Source: Chromera velia (lineage: Eukaryota > Sar > Chromeraceae). From it: a stretch of DNA of 13,331 nt. Every line of letters starts with the position of its first letter. The first letter of the stretch is position 1. The DNA lies in NCBI GenBank assembly GCA_018398765.1, contig JAHBMJ010003077.1, positions 804-14,134 of the forward strand, given 5' to 3'. Both the position numbers and the translations under genes were made by a program. Shown piece by piece: positions 1-7,068 of the stretch. A model generated the notes under the pieces. The model had not been told where the DNA came from. It made no database searches and worked only from the letters and a program-made list of their open reading frames with translations.

Positions 1-109
1 GGGAACCTGCTTTGAAACCTCTAGAGAGGCTTGCAATTTAACGCGGAAGATCGAAGCAACTGCCTCCATCTTGATCTCGATCGACCGAACTGCTTAAGGT
101 TTTTTACAG

Positions 110-125
110 GATCGATCGATCGATC
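110..125. repeat. Short GATC tandem repeat
   Basis: Four perfect GATC units stand next to the TTCGAA-rich block. Further GATCGA words lie nearby at about 75-85. It is a simple self-complementary repeat with no visible function. Confidence 0.6.
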
Positions 126-150
126 AATGACATTAAAATTGCATGTACGT

Positions 151-392
151 GTTCGAACAGCAATGTTCGATCAGGTAGTCAGACGTCTTCGAACACCAAT
201 GACATTTTCGAACAGATCTGATTTTTGTTCGAACGGTTCAGATGCGTTTTCTTGTTTGTTCGAACATGTTCAAATGCACGTTCGAACATGTTTTTCCACA
301 CGTTCGAACAATTTATTTTTGGAGACGGCGCGGATTCGAACATGTTTTTGCATGTTCGAACATATTTCGCGCGGATTCGAACATGTTCGAAC
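151..392. repeat. Cluster of TTCGAA palindromes (GTTCGAAC-type words)
   Basis: Twelve TTCGA(A)-centred words occur in 242 bases, at about 151, 165, 187, 207, 227, 258, 280, 302, 334, 354, 375 and 385. Most are the 8-base palindrome GTTCGAAC, often followed by ATGTT. A 19-base direct repeat starting GCGCGGATTCGAAC occurs at 328-346 and again at 369-387. Spacing is irregular (about 10-30 bases), so this is not a simple tandem satellite. The reading frames across it exist only because the motif has no stop in several frames, so I do not call a gene. The word resembles the T-arm/B-box core of a tRNA gene, but no tRNA fold surrounds any copy. It could be a repeat remnant, a cluster of protein-binding palindromes, or part of a dispersed satellite. 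Confidence 0.75.
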
Positions 393-518
393 GCGCGGAA
401 GGGCCTGGGAAGAAAGAACGAACAGAAAAGAAAAAGAAAAGAATGTGTATTGTGAACCAACTTAAAGCCTGAGTCGCTGCGTCAAGCATATAATGGCATG
501 AGCAAGAAAGACAGTTCC

Positions 519-569
519 TGACGGCCCCAACCGGCAGGGCGCGCGCACTTCATGACGGCCCCAACCGGC
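519..569. repeat. 17-bp direct repeat, two copies
   Basis: The word TGACGGCCCCAACCGGC occurs at 519-535 and again at 553-569, starts 34 bases apart. The GC-rich spacer contains GCGCGCGC. Just downstream, ATGCATGCA words recur at about 583-607. No gene is associated. This could be a pair of binding sites or the remains of a short tandem duplication. Confidence 0.8.
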
Positions 570-570
570 T

Positions 571-1570
571 CCAGCAACTGAAATGCATGCAAGCAAGAAT
601 GCATGCAATTAAATCGGAGATCGATCAGAAGTAACGGTTTGATCTTAGCTGAGAAGTGGACTTGAACAAGGGACCATGCATGAACATAATTACAATTTGT
701 GAACTCCAAGATAACTTGTATCTCCACATAGACCTTCGCTGGTCTGTAGAGATTAGGGTTTATCACTACTAGCTAAAAGGGGCTGGTAGTAACTCCTATT
801 AACCATACTGTGTACTCTACATATTTAAAGTGTACCTAGCATTGTACCAAGTTTAACCAACTTTTACAATCCAATTTAGAATTTTTGTTGTCAGTGATTT
901 TGATGCTTAGTTAGTAATAGGGGCTAATATCTTATAAGTTTATTTTTCATATTATTAAGATATTGTAATTAAGACGTACTTACGAATTGTAATTAGACTT
1001 TCAATAGACTAAGTATTATTATATTATTATTAGACTTAAATTTATTTGAGCAGCTAGTAGTAGTAGTAGTGCCAGCTACTTGCAGCTAGTGCTAAAACAT
1101 AGTTTAAAGACTTATACATAGATGTACAATTATTATAATCAAACAGTGTGAAACATTCTTCATATGAATTTGAATTAAGATGTACAGTAAAGGCTAGTAA
1201 GCCACCATTTGAACTCTGGCTAACTGTGGAACATAAGATACAACGACATGTGATGACTGGTAATATTATAACAGTATGCAACGTTTTTTTTTTTTTCTAA
1301 TTAAGACATGCAGAAAGAGGCAAACCGAGAATTAAGAAAAAACTTTAAAGAAGGGCAATTGAAAGCCGTTGCTAGGTCACAACGACTGTCAGTAATTTTT
1401 GGAAGTTGATCTACTGCTAGAAGCTTTGACGCACGTACACGTGCCATGCAACAACATGTTGTGAGCCGCTTTATGGGACCTTGTCGGGTTAATAATACCG
1501 TTGATCGATCGAAACGCTGAAAGATACGCACAAAAAACAGAACTAGCTGAGCTATACTGAGCTCAGTCCG
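571..1570. other. Gene-poor AT-rich stretch
   Basis: I see no supported gene here on either strand. The DNA is AT-rich, especially 780-1060. It contains a (TAG)5 run at about 1055-1070 and a poly-T run at about 1285-1296. The short open frames on the minus strand (482-766, 1054-1281, 1301-1531) have neither splice context nor protein-like composition. Confidence 0.6.
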
Positions 1571-1610
1571 GCCGGAGTATGCCGGAGTATGCCGGAGTCA
1601 TGCCGGAGTC
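1571..1610. repeat. GCCGGAGTAT tandem array, four copies
   Basis: Two perfect 10-base units, GCCGGAGTAT, at 1571 and 1581 are followed by a unit ending TCA and an offset fourth copy at 1602. The period is 10-11 bases, close to one DNA helical turn. A second small repeat built on CCTTCAAG follows at about 1661-1690. No gene is attached to either. Confidence 0.85.
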
Positions 1611-1689
1611 CAAGGCTATACATATTAGAAAACATCGGACACTCCATCCGACCGAACCTTTCAAGATCCTTCAAGTACCTTCAAGACGT

Positions 1690-2045
1690 ATTGAGAAGCT
1701 ACAGCCTATCCTTTATGTTTCTCCAGCATACTCTAGCTGGATGGGCGCAAGTTGGTAGACTCACACTGAGCTTCATTGCGAAAGAGGAGGTAGACCGCTC
1801 TTCCTCGCCCTGATCCTCGGTTCTGCTGTGGTTCTTCCCTCCTCTGCCGCACAAATAAAAGTGGTACATGATATCCGAGCTTCCTCCTCCTGGAGATTCG
1901 GTTCATGATCATGTTTGAGTCAGTCAACTCAAAAACTTCGTCTCTCTGTTGTTTGGTCTCATCGTTTTGACTGTTAACACCCTGCAGAGAAGAAAGCGAT
2001 TACCAACAGAAAAAGGGAGTTGAATATGCAAGAAGTATCATGCAG
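1690..2045. other. Stretch with no recognised gene
   Basis: Nothing convincing is visible on either strand. Short frames at 1589-1813 (+) and 1733-1927 (-) overlap each other and lack any domain, splice context or biased composition. Confidence 0.5.
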
Positions 2046-2050
2046 ATAGT

Positions 2051-2275
2051 GCTAGACACGCCATTTGGCTGTCTTTACTAAATCACCTTACATCAGATCT
2101 AGCAAGTCTCCCCAATTTCTCTCACCAAGATTCCCCAACACTGTCTCGAAGCCTTACGAAGCAACCACCATAGATAGATGCATAGACGGATAGACTCAAA
2201 AAGCCACACGCAAACAAAAGGGTCGGACACCCCAGTCAGATTGCCAAAGATTTCCCAAAACCACCAGACAGTCAT
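2051..2275 (+). other. Weak candidate upstream exon
   Basis: If TAG is read as Gln, the frame through 2100-2275 stays open for about 75 codons up to a possible GTAGTT donor near 2277. It encodes a Lys/Arg/Ser/Pro-rich, Gln-rich peptide (for example RKQKGRTPQSDCQRFPKTTR). A TGCAG acceptor-like site lies at about 2041-2045. Several TAG codons fall in the first part. The composition is compatible with coding but not distinctive, and under a TGA-only stop code open frames of this length arise easily by chance. If real, it could be a 5' exon of the gene that begins convincingly at 2766. Confidence 0.15.
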
Positions 2276-2765
2276 GGTAGTTATCCATCGTATACATTAT
2301 AGCATCCTCTTGCAATGCATGAATCAGTGGAGAGAGACGCTGCTATAGTATGTGACACTATGCGGTAGTCCTTGCAACCAATGTTTGGTTAGCCTTTCTG
2401 CATTTATTCAAGAAGCAACTCTGGATTTCACATACCCATTCGCGCGTCCGCATGTATTTTCATGAATGGGATTGAAGGAATGAGATCAATCATGCTGCTC
2501 GATCGGCCTGCAGGAAGGAAACGGGTTCTCTGCTTGAATGGAATTGCTTTGATTTCTATTGCTACGGGCGTACGTGTGCCGGATGTTTTTCTCTTCTTTT
2601 TTTTTTTAATCTGGCGATGTCCCTCCCATCTCATTGCTTGCCGGGGGACGCTTGATACTTTCTCTTCCCTATATACAAACAAGTTTTATGTCAATCTAAT
2701 CTACCACGCAAACCACAAACATATTTTTCTGCTCATATCTATACTGCGTATGCGTGTGCCTCCAG

Positions 2766-3024
2766 GTATGGACTCAGGTGCCTTGAAAACGAGGAGAGCG
2801 ACATGCAGAAGTGGGAGAAGATCAGAAAACCGTTCGTCAAGTCCACCCAGGTCACAGATGTCCCGCCTCCCACTGCTCTTGCTGCCGTTGAACCTAAGGA
2901 CATATGGATGGTCACTCTCTTGAAGGTCATCAACCATGTAAACAGGGACTTCAAGCGCTTGGTTGTCTTCAAGGAGAAAGGGAGCTTCGTGACCTGCAAT
3001 AGATGCATGATTGATAACCGGTCA
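2766..3024 (+). CDS. Unrecognised spliced gene, exon 1 (first supported exon)
   Basis: Open reading in the frame of 2767 follows a pyrimidine-rich stretch ending in CTCCAG at 2765. The encoded peptide starts YGLRCLENEESDMQKWEK. It continues through a Pro-rich link (TDVPPPTALAAVEPKDIW), an aliphatic/basic helix-like part (LLKVINHVNRDFKRLVVFKE) and a Cys pair (TCNRCMIDNR). Mixed hydrophobic and charged composition and few low-complexity stretches mark it as real protein. The exon can end in phase 0 at 3024 (donor GTCAAG) or at 3045 (donor GTGGGG). The stronger-looking GTCAGT at 3021 would be in phase 2 and does not join exon 2. Upstream exons must exist, because this one begins with the last base of a codon. 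I recognise no protein family. Confidence 0.6.
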
Positions 3025-3124
3025 GTCAAGTTTCAAATGCTCCAAGTGGGGTTGTGAGCGTCTGCTTAGCGGCGTGGCACTGCATCACGATTTGAGAGGT
3101 CTTCTGTTTCCTATTCTGTGTTCT

Positions 3125-3198
3125 CACACAGACACTCACACACGCATACACACAGGCAAATATACACACTCAAAGGCAAACGGGCATACACACATACA

Positions 3199-3238
<40 letters not shown>

Positions 3239-3374
3239 TACACACACACACACACATATACATACACACACATATACACATACACACACATGCACATACA
3301 TATACACACATATACATATACACACACACACATACACACACACACATACATATGCATGTACGCACGTATACACA
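3125..3374. repeat. Long (CA)n/(TACA)n microsatellite
   Basis: About 250 bases of CA dinucleotides are interrupted by TA, giving CACATACA-type blocks. All the His/Thr/Tyr-rich or Cys/Val-rich open frames over it are artefacts of the repeat. It ends exactly where the sequence shared with intron 2 begins (3373), so it separates the donor of intron 1 from its introner-like portion. Confidence 0.95.
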
Positions 3375-3884
3375 GTTCAGTTATGTTTAACAGTACGTGG
3401 TTTGAGTCTCTCTTTTTAGCTTCAGCAGTTGCTTAGGGCTTTTTTCTCGTGCACATCATCTCGGCGCATGTCTAGCCTCCTTTTTTCATCTCTTCTTCTG
3501 TCTCTGGGCCTCTCTTGCTGTTTTTTTCCTTCACGTCTTCCTACCGTGATTCATTCATTTATCTATTTGCTTTCTATCCCTTCTTCTCGCTAAGCTTTGC
3601 TACCTTCTTTCTCCCTCCTCCCACTCCCACTCTTCTGTCTCTTCTTCTTTGGTATACCTTTTGAGGGCTTCTGTGATTAATTTCTAGCATGCATGAAGAG
3701 CATGGAGGTTCTACTGAATGGGCAGTAACCTCTTATTCCCAAGCACCCCTTCGATATTTCTAACCCTTTCTCTTTTTGTGACGTAGTACATGCATGCACG
3801 GAAAGAAGAACCTCTTGCTCCACATGCTAGTTCTGTTCTAGAGTTCTGTTCCCTTTTCACGTGGTTTCTGCTCTCCATCTGCAG
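3373..3884 (+). repeat. Introner-like intron repeat, copy 1
   Basis: This segment aligns along its whole length with 4256-4761. Shared landmarks in order are CAGTTCAG(T/C)TATGTTTAACAG, GTACGTGG, GCTTCAGCAGTTGCTTAGG, GCTAAGCTTTGCT, TTCTACTGAATGGGCAGT, AAGCACCCCTTCGAT, TACATGCATGCA and the final CTGCTCTCCATCTGCAG at the acceptor. By eye the copies agree at most positions, with small indels. The 3' end coincides exactly with the acceptor. The 5' end has ACAG where copy 2 has the GTCAG donor, so this copy's own donor appears to be lost and splicing would start about 350 bases upstream. Confidence 0.85.
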
Positions 3885-4253
3885 AAAAAGATTGTCAGTT
3901 ACTGCCTGGATGGTGACAACGCAAAGCTGATAGACAGGCTGGGGTTCGAGGTGACGAGGAATGCCGTCCCCTCAATGATTCAGTATTTAGAGTACCTCGG
4001 GTAGCGCCGCAAATTGGAGGAGTTCGTCCACGCCCGCAGAGACAGAGCAGATCTGAACCACAGCAGACCTTACAGCCGCCTGTTCTTCTCCACCCCACTG
4101 CCTGCAAATGCACAGCTGCAATAGACGACAGCGGTAGCAGTGGCTCCAGTAGGTGTTACACAGCCTGGGGGCAAAATTCGGCGGCTTCTGGAAAGCGTAC
4201 ATGGCTACATGAGTCATCTCGGCGCACTCATAAACCCTGCTGGACTTCACCCT
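3885..4253 (+). CDS. Unrecognised spliced gene, exon 2 (two in-frame TAG codons)
   Basis: A 369-base exon (123 codons, phase 0 at both ends) lies between CTGCAG at 3884 and the donor GTCAGT at 4254. The peptide opens KKIVSYCLDGDNAKLIDRLG and continues with GFEVTRNAVPSMIQYLEYLG, then TAG (4002-4004), then RRKLEEFVHARRDRADLNHS. Further on come SRLFFSTPLPANAQLQ, a second TAG (4122-4124) directly after CAA, and TTAVAVAPVGVTQPGGKIRR. It closes with LLESVHGYMSHLGALINPAG and LHP. Protein-like sequence runs unbroken on both sides of both TAGs with no frame change, which fits Gln at each. Otherwise these would be two independent nonsense mutations, both compatible with CAG>TAG. No family recognised. 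Confidence 0.75.
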
Positions 4254-4761
4254 GTCAGTTCAGCTATGTTTAACAGTACGTGGTCTGAGTCTCTCTTTTT
4301 GGCTTCAGCAGTTGCTTAGGTCTTTTCTCTCATGCACATCATCCCAGAGCATTTCTAGCCTCCTTTTCTCATCTTTTCCTCTGTCACTAGGTCTCTGTCT
4401 CTGTTTCCATCCATTTCTCCACGTCTTTTTACCCTCATTCATCCATTCATTTCTGTATTCCTTCTATCCGGGATCCTTCTTCCCGCTAAGCTTTGCTGCC
4501 TTCTTTCCTTCTGTTTCCACTCCCTCTCTCCTCTCTCTTCTTCCCTATTGTACCTTCCGAGGGCTTTTTTTATGAATTTCTAGCATGAAAACCATGGATG
4601 TTCTACTGAATGGGCAGTGACCGCCTTTTTCCAAGCACCCCTTCGATCTTTCTGACCGTTTTTTCTCTCATGATGTACATGCATGCATAGGATGAAGAAC
4701 TTTTATAGCCCTGCATGCTCGTTTTGTGCCTTTTCACATGGCTTCTGCTCTCCATCTGCAG
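4254..4761 (+). other. Intron 2, an intact introner-like unit (copy 2)
   Basis: This 508-base intron starts GTCAGTTCAG and ends CTCCATCTGCAG. From base 4256 to its last base it is a diverged duplicate of 3373-3884, so the repeated unit and the intron have the same limits. The flanking exons 2 and 3 show no similarity to each other. That argues for movement or duplication of the intron itself rather than of an exon-intron block. The interior is pyrimidine-rich, and I see no coding potential in it. Confidence 0.75.
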
Positions 4762-4857
4762 AACAAGTGGAAGTGGATGGCTGCCCGGGAGCTGCATGGT
4801 CATGGTACATTCTCGTTGGGACGGAACATCGATGGAGAGTATGTGCCGAAGGAGAAG
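4762..4857 (+). CDS. Unrecognised spliced gene, exon 3
   Basis: A 96-base exon (32 codons, phase 0 at both ends) lies between the CTGCAG acceptor and the GTCAGT donor at 4858. It reads NKWKWMAARELHGHGTFSLG, then RNIDGEYVPKEK. Its short length, exact phase match with exons 2 and 4, and balanced composition support it. The frame also stays open beyond the donor to 5097, but the later residues look random (many Ser/Leu/Phe), so I end the exon at 4857. Confidence 0.65.
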
Positions 4858-5186
4858 GTCAGTCTGTTGGCTGCTAAATTAAGTTGCACTCCATGGCTGG
4901 CTTGTATTTGTAGTCTGCAAGCACAAAAGGGAAAAATCTGCTTCCAATTTCAGCTGAGAAGCAAAAAAACAAAACGATTAGCTTCGTTGTTTTTCGGGGA
5001 TCCATTTATTTGCACATCGTGCATCAACTACAGTTCACTTTCCCTCGGTTGGCTCTCTGTTCTCATGAGTAAGGCTTTTTGTCCTCTACGCTTTTAGAAA
5101 GCAAGCGGACGTACACGCAAGAGTGGCTTTAGTCCCTTTCTTTCGGCTGCCCTCAACCTGCTGCCCCTTGTCTGCCCTCATATAAG
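4858..5186 (+). other. Intron 3
   Basis: This likely 329-base intron has donor GTCAGTCTG and acceptor CCCTCATATAAG at 5186, preceded by a pyrimidine-rich run (CTGCTGCCCCTTGTCTGCCCTC). A second possible acceptor, AAAG at 5195, is in the same phase and would remove three codons. It is unlike the introner-like introns 1 and 2. Confidence 0.5.
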
Positions 5187-5418
5187 GATACAAAGTTTCG
5201 GTGCATGGATGCTCAGTGGAGGAGCAATGTTTTTTTTTGTGCACAAGTATATATCCCAACAAAGACTGAGTACGTCTTTTATATCTGTACGCAAGAGCAC
5301 TGTCTCAGACATTGTTTCAGTATTATGAGAGGAGTCAGACCATGTGCTTAGGGGCAAGATTGCGACTGCCCGGCACTCATCACGAAAGATGAGAAGGATG
5401 AAATATAGTATGCGTATG
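5187..5418 (+). CDS. Unrecognised spliced gene, exon 4 (Cys/His-rich; in-frame TAG)
   Basis: In phase 0 from exon 3, the peptide reads DTKFRCMDAQWRSNVFFCAQ, then VYIPTKTEYVFYICTQEHCL, then RHCFSIMRGVRPCA, TAG (5349-5351), and GQDCDCPALITKDEKDEI. Nine Cys and two His lie within about 65 residues (C..FFC, ICTQEHCLRHC, PCA, DCDC), which suggests a zinc-binding fold, though no named finger fits. The TAG sits inside this Cys-rich part with coherent sequence on both sides. A further TAG (5406) is followed by YAY. The donor GTTAGT at 5419 leaves phase 1, which matches exon 5. An earlier donor GTATGC at 5408 is possible but out of phase. Confidence 0.6.
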
Positions 5419-5754
5419 GTTAGTCAATTCGTCAATTGCTCTGACCAAAAGCCCTGGTCAAAAGCTTCTCCGGTTGAGCCTGCCTGTTTTTTAGTCCTCG
5501 CAATCTTCCTACTTGTATATGTATTCAAACGTTTATTCTTGAATTGCCTGAGACTTCCTTCCGCGTTCTCTCTCTCTTCAAGTTGTTCTTACTCAGTTGA
5601 AAAGGCAGACAGGGGTGTGTGGATATGAATGATTGAGGCGCTTAAAGTCGTGTCCATCTCGTCGTGTATGCCCACAAACAGCTCTAAACGCAGACAAGAT
5701 AAACATTTTGCTGTGTTTGGTAAAGAAGATGCATGTCTATTCTTATATGTGCAG
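5419..5754 (+). other. Intron 4
   Basis: This likely 336-base intron has donor GTTAGTC and acceptor TTATATGTGCAG at 5754. The only long open frame across it (5344-5628) belongs partly to exon 4 in another frame and does not look like protein. Confidence 0.45.
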
Positions 5755-6378
5755 CACTGAGACCGCCTCTATACATGGAGAAGCCGCTTAACAGAATCAT
5801 CCGGGAACGGGAAGTCAAGCAGAGAAAGAAGCAGAAAGAGGTGTATATTAAGTGCTGTCAGTGCCGATATGATCGCACTGTGCGCGCCTCCGTAGAAATC
5901 CCATAGAAGCTGCAGAGAGAGGGCCTCTCCCAGGGAAGGAGGAGAGCTCCTTCCCCCCAGGGAGTCTTTCCCACCTGAAAGTCAGCACCTCCCCGCCCCC
6001 ACCCCCTGCTTCCATAACACCCAAAGGTCACTTCCCAGAAGGCTACGACCACACCAATCCAGCACAGTTGCCCAACTACTTAGAGTGGGACGACAAGAAG
6101 ATTGAGAAGGGGAAAAGACAGCAGGAAGAGTAGAGAAGGATGGAGGAGGCAATCCTGGAAGGAAACGAGAGAATCAGGAGGATACTCCAGGAGAAGGAGG
6201 AGAGAGAGAGGAAGGAGGAAGAAGAAAGACAGAGGCTCAGCTCTGCATTGCCAATCTTTCAGGTCAGAGCAGGACTGTTAGAAAGAAGTTAACTCAATGG
6301 GAAGTATCCATAGACAGGTGTGCGTTTCCCGACTATCCAAGACCCATAGAAGACTACCTGCAGAATCAAACGAACCTA
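5755..6378 (+). CDS. Unrecognised spliced gene, exon 5 block (coiled coil; frame changes unresolved)
   Basis: Three protein-like segments follow one another in different frames. First (frame of 5757): LRPPLYMEKPLNRIIREREV, basic KQRKKQKEVYIKCCQCRYDR, then TVRASVEIP and a TAG at 5904. Second (frame 2, from about 5915): a Pro-rich link, ITPKGHFPEGYDHTNPAQLP, NYLEWDDKKIEKGKRQQEE, TAG at 6131-6133, then RRMEEAILEGNERIRRILQE and a Glu/Arg-rich coiled coil. Third (frame 1, from about 6250): SGQSRTVRKKLTQWEVSIDR and CAFPDYPRPIEDYLQNQTNL, up to the donor GTATGT at 6379. Each change is by the same one-base step (-1). Either short introns of length 3n+2 lie in the gaps, or there are two single-base indels (decay or sequencing error). 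The TAG at 6131 lies in a continuous Gln/Glu-rich helix. Confidence 0.55.
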
Positions 6379-6675
6379 GTATGTATGCTGTAATGACTAA
6401 CTGCCTGGGTGAGTAAAGATGTAAAAACAACTGCAAATGGACACCGCACGTCTAACTGCTTAGTCTCTGCAAGTCTAACTGCCCGAGATCCCCCCTCTTC
6501 CTCTTCCCCTTTTTCTTTCTTTGCAGCCAACCGAGATCCCCCCTGACAGTGTTCCTCTTCCCCTTTTCCTTTCTTTGCAGCCAACCGAGATCCCCCCTCT
6601 TCTTCTTCCCCTTTTTCTTTCTTTGCAGCCAGCTGAGATCCCCTTCTTCCTCTTCCCCTTTTCCTTTCTTTGCAG
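6379..6675 (+). other. Intron 5 with four alternative acceptors
   Basis: The donor GTATGTATG is at 6379. Branch-point-like CTAACTGC words lie at 6397, 6452 and 6475. The 3' end consists of tandemly repeated acceptors with AG ending at 6526, 6580, 6628 and 6675. I set the intron end at the last one because it is in phase with exons 6 and 7. Use of an earlier acceptor would make the repeat itself coding. Confidence 0.5.
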
Positions 6676-6680
6676 CCAAC
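6484..6680 (+). repeat. Minisatellite made of repeated 3' splice sites
   Basis: The unit is a pyrimidine tract (CTCTTCCCCTTTTTCTTTCTTT) plus GCAG plus CCAACCGAGATCCCC. It occurs four times with acceptor AGs ending at 6526, 6580, 6628 and 6675, spacings of 54, 48 and 47 bases. The first two spacings keep the reading frame and the last changes it. The third unit has CCAGCTGAG instead of CCAACCGAG. A partial unit lacking GCAG precedes the first (from 6484). Read from acceptor 1, the repeat encodes a Pro/Leu/Phe-rich peptide (PTEIPPDSVPLPLFLSLQ, repeated) running to 6776. Confidence 0.9.
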
Positions 6681-6697
6681 CGAGGTCTCCACGGCGA
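6676..6697 (+). CDS. Unrecognised spliced gene, exon 6 (micro-exon)
   Basis: This proposed 22-base exon encodes PTEVSTA plus one base, between the fourth repeated acceptor and a good donor, GTGAGC, at 6698. It starts in phase 0, matching exon 5, and ends in phase 1, matching exon 7. If the donor is not used, the frame instead continues TASEQTTGGQGRDL to TAA (6733) and TGA (6739), which would be an alternative protein end. The call rests on phase agreement and splice motifs only. Confidence 0.35.
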
Positions 6698-6892
6698 GTG
6701 AGCAGACAACTGGGGGACAGGGCCGGGACCTATAACGATGAAAGAACACCACGTCAGAAAATGCGTGTCATTAATTAAAAAAGTGATATTTGTGGCTTGA
6801 TCTCTTAGAAAAGAAAAGCATGCCATCTGACTGCACATTGAAAAGCTAGCCTCATGTCTTACCGCGATCGCTGTTCATTTTTTTTGAGGCAG

Positions 6893-7068
6893 CCCCCAGG
6901 GCCGGGGCCCGCTGCCTTGCTACTTCAGAGCACTTAGTAGCGAAGAGGAAACGATGTTTCTGCTTTCGGTGGTAGAGCAACTTTTTGAAGAGGCAATAGG
7001 CGTTTGCGTTTCGATCGGCCATACTCCCTGTGGGGCCATGTGGCCTGGATGACACTTATGAACTACCG
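6893..7068 (+). CDS. Unrecognised spliced gene, exon 7 (two in-frame TAG codons)
   Basis: After TTTTTTTTGAGGCAG (AG at 6891-6892), the frame in phase with exon 6 reads PRAGARCLATSEHLVAKRKR, then CFCFRW, TAG (6973-6975), SNFLKRQ, TAG (6997-6999), AFAFRSAILPVGPCGLDDTY and ELP. The donor GTCACT is at 7069, phase 0. A basic Cys-rich patch (KRKRCFCFRW) is followed by a hydrophobic segment. Both TAGs are embedded in coherent sequence, the second directly after CAA, so Gln fits (RQQA). The minus-strand open frame over the same bases (6852-7055) is its shadow. No family recognised. Confidence 0.6.

Larger units (their letters stand above)
3025..3884 (+). other. Intron 1, carrying a CA microsatellite and introner-like copy 1
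   Basis: This is the likely intron between exons 1 and 2. It ends in a long pyrimidine-rich stretch and CTCCATCTGCAG at 3884. Its first third contains the CA microsatellite (3125-3374). The rest (3373-3884) is a diverged copy of almost all of intron 2. The exact donor (3025 or 3046) is unsettled. Confidence 0.55.

Noticed and set aside
151-392. tRNA genes or tRNA-derived SINEs suggested by GTTCGAAC, a B-box-like word
   Set aside because: No A-box, no cloverleaf pairing and no 3' stem around any copy; the words are palindromes at irregular spacing.
31-472. Overlapping open frames on both strands through the TTCGAA block
   Set aside because: They repeat Phe-Glu-His-Val / Ser-Asn-Met-Phe words produced by the palindromic repeat itself. 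No splice or start context and no domain.
2462-2923. 153-codon plus-strand frame from an ATG at 2462
   Set aside because: Its second half overlaps exon 1 in a different frame and becomes Arg/Ser-rich noise. The first half contains a long T run and lacks a donor in the phase exon 1 needs.
3111-3390. His/Thr- and Cys/Val-rich open frames on both strands
   Set aside because: Pure products of the (CA)n/(TACA)n microsatellite.
4312-4575. Ser/Phe/Leu-rich 87-codon frame
   Set aside because: It lies wholly in the pyrimidine-rich interior of intron 2, and the homologous part of intron 1 does not conserve a protein.
6366-6838. Two overlapping 128-codon minus-strand frames with repeated Ala-Lys-Lys-Glu units
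   Set aside because: They are antisense readings of the repeated pyrimidine/acceptor minisatellite. The plus strand explains the repeat better, as splice sites.
6960-7000. tRNA D-arm-like GGTGGTAGAGCAAC
   Set aside because: No T-arm or acceptor stem at the right distance; the bases lie inside the coding-like exon 7.
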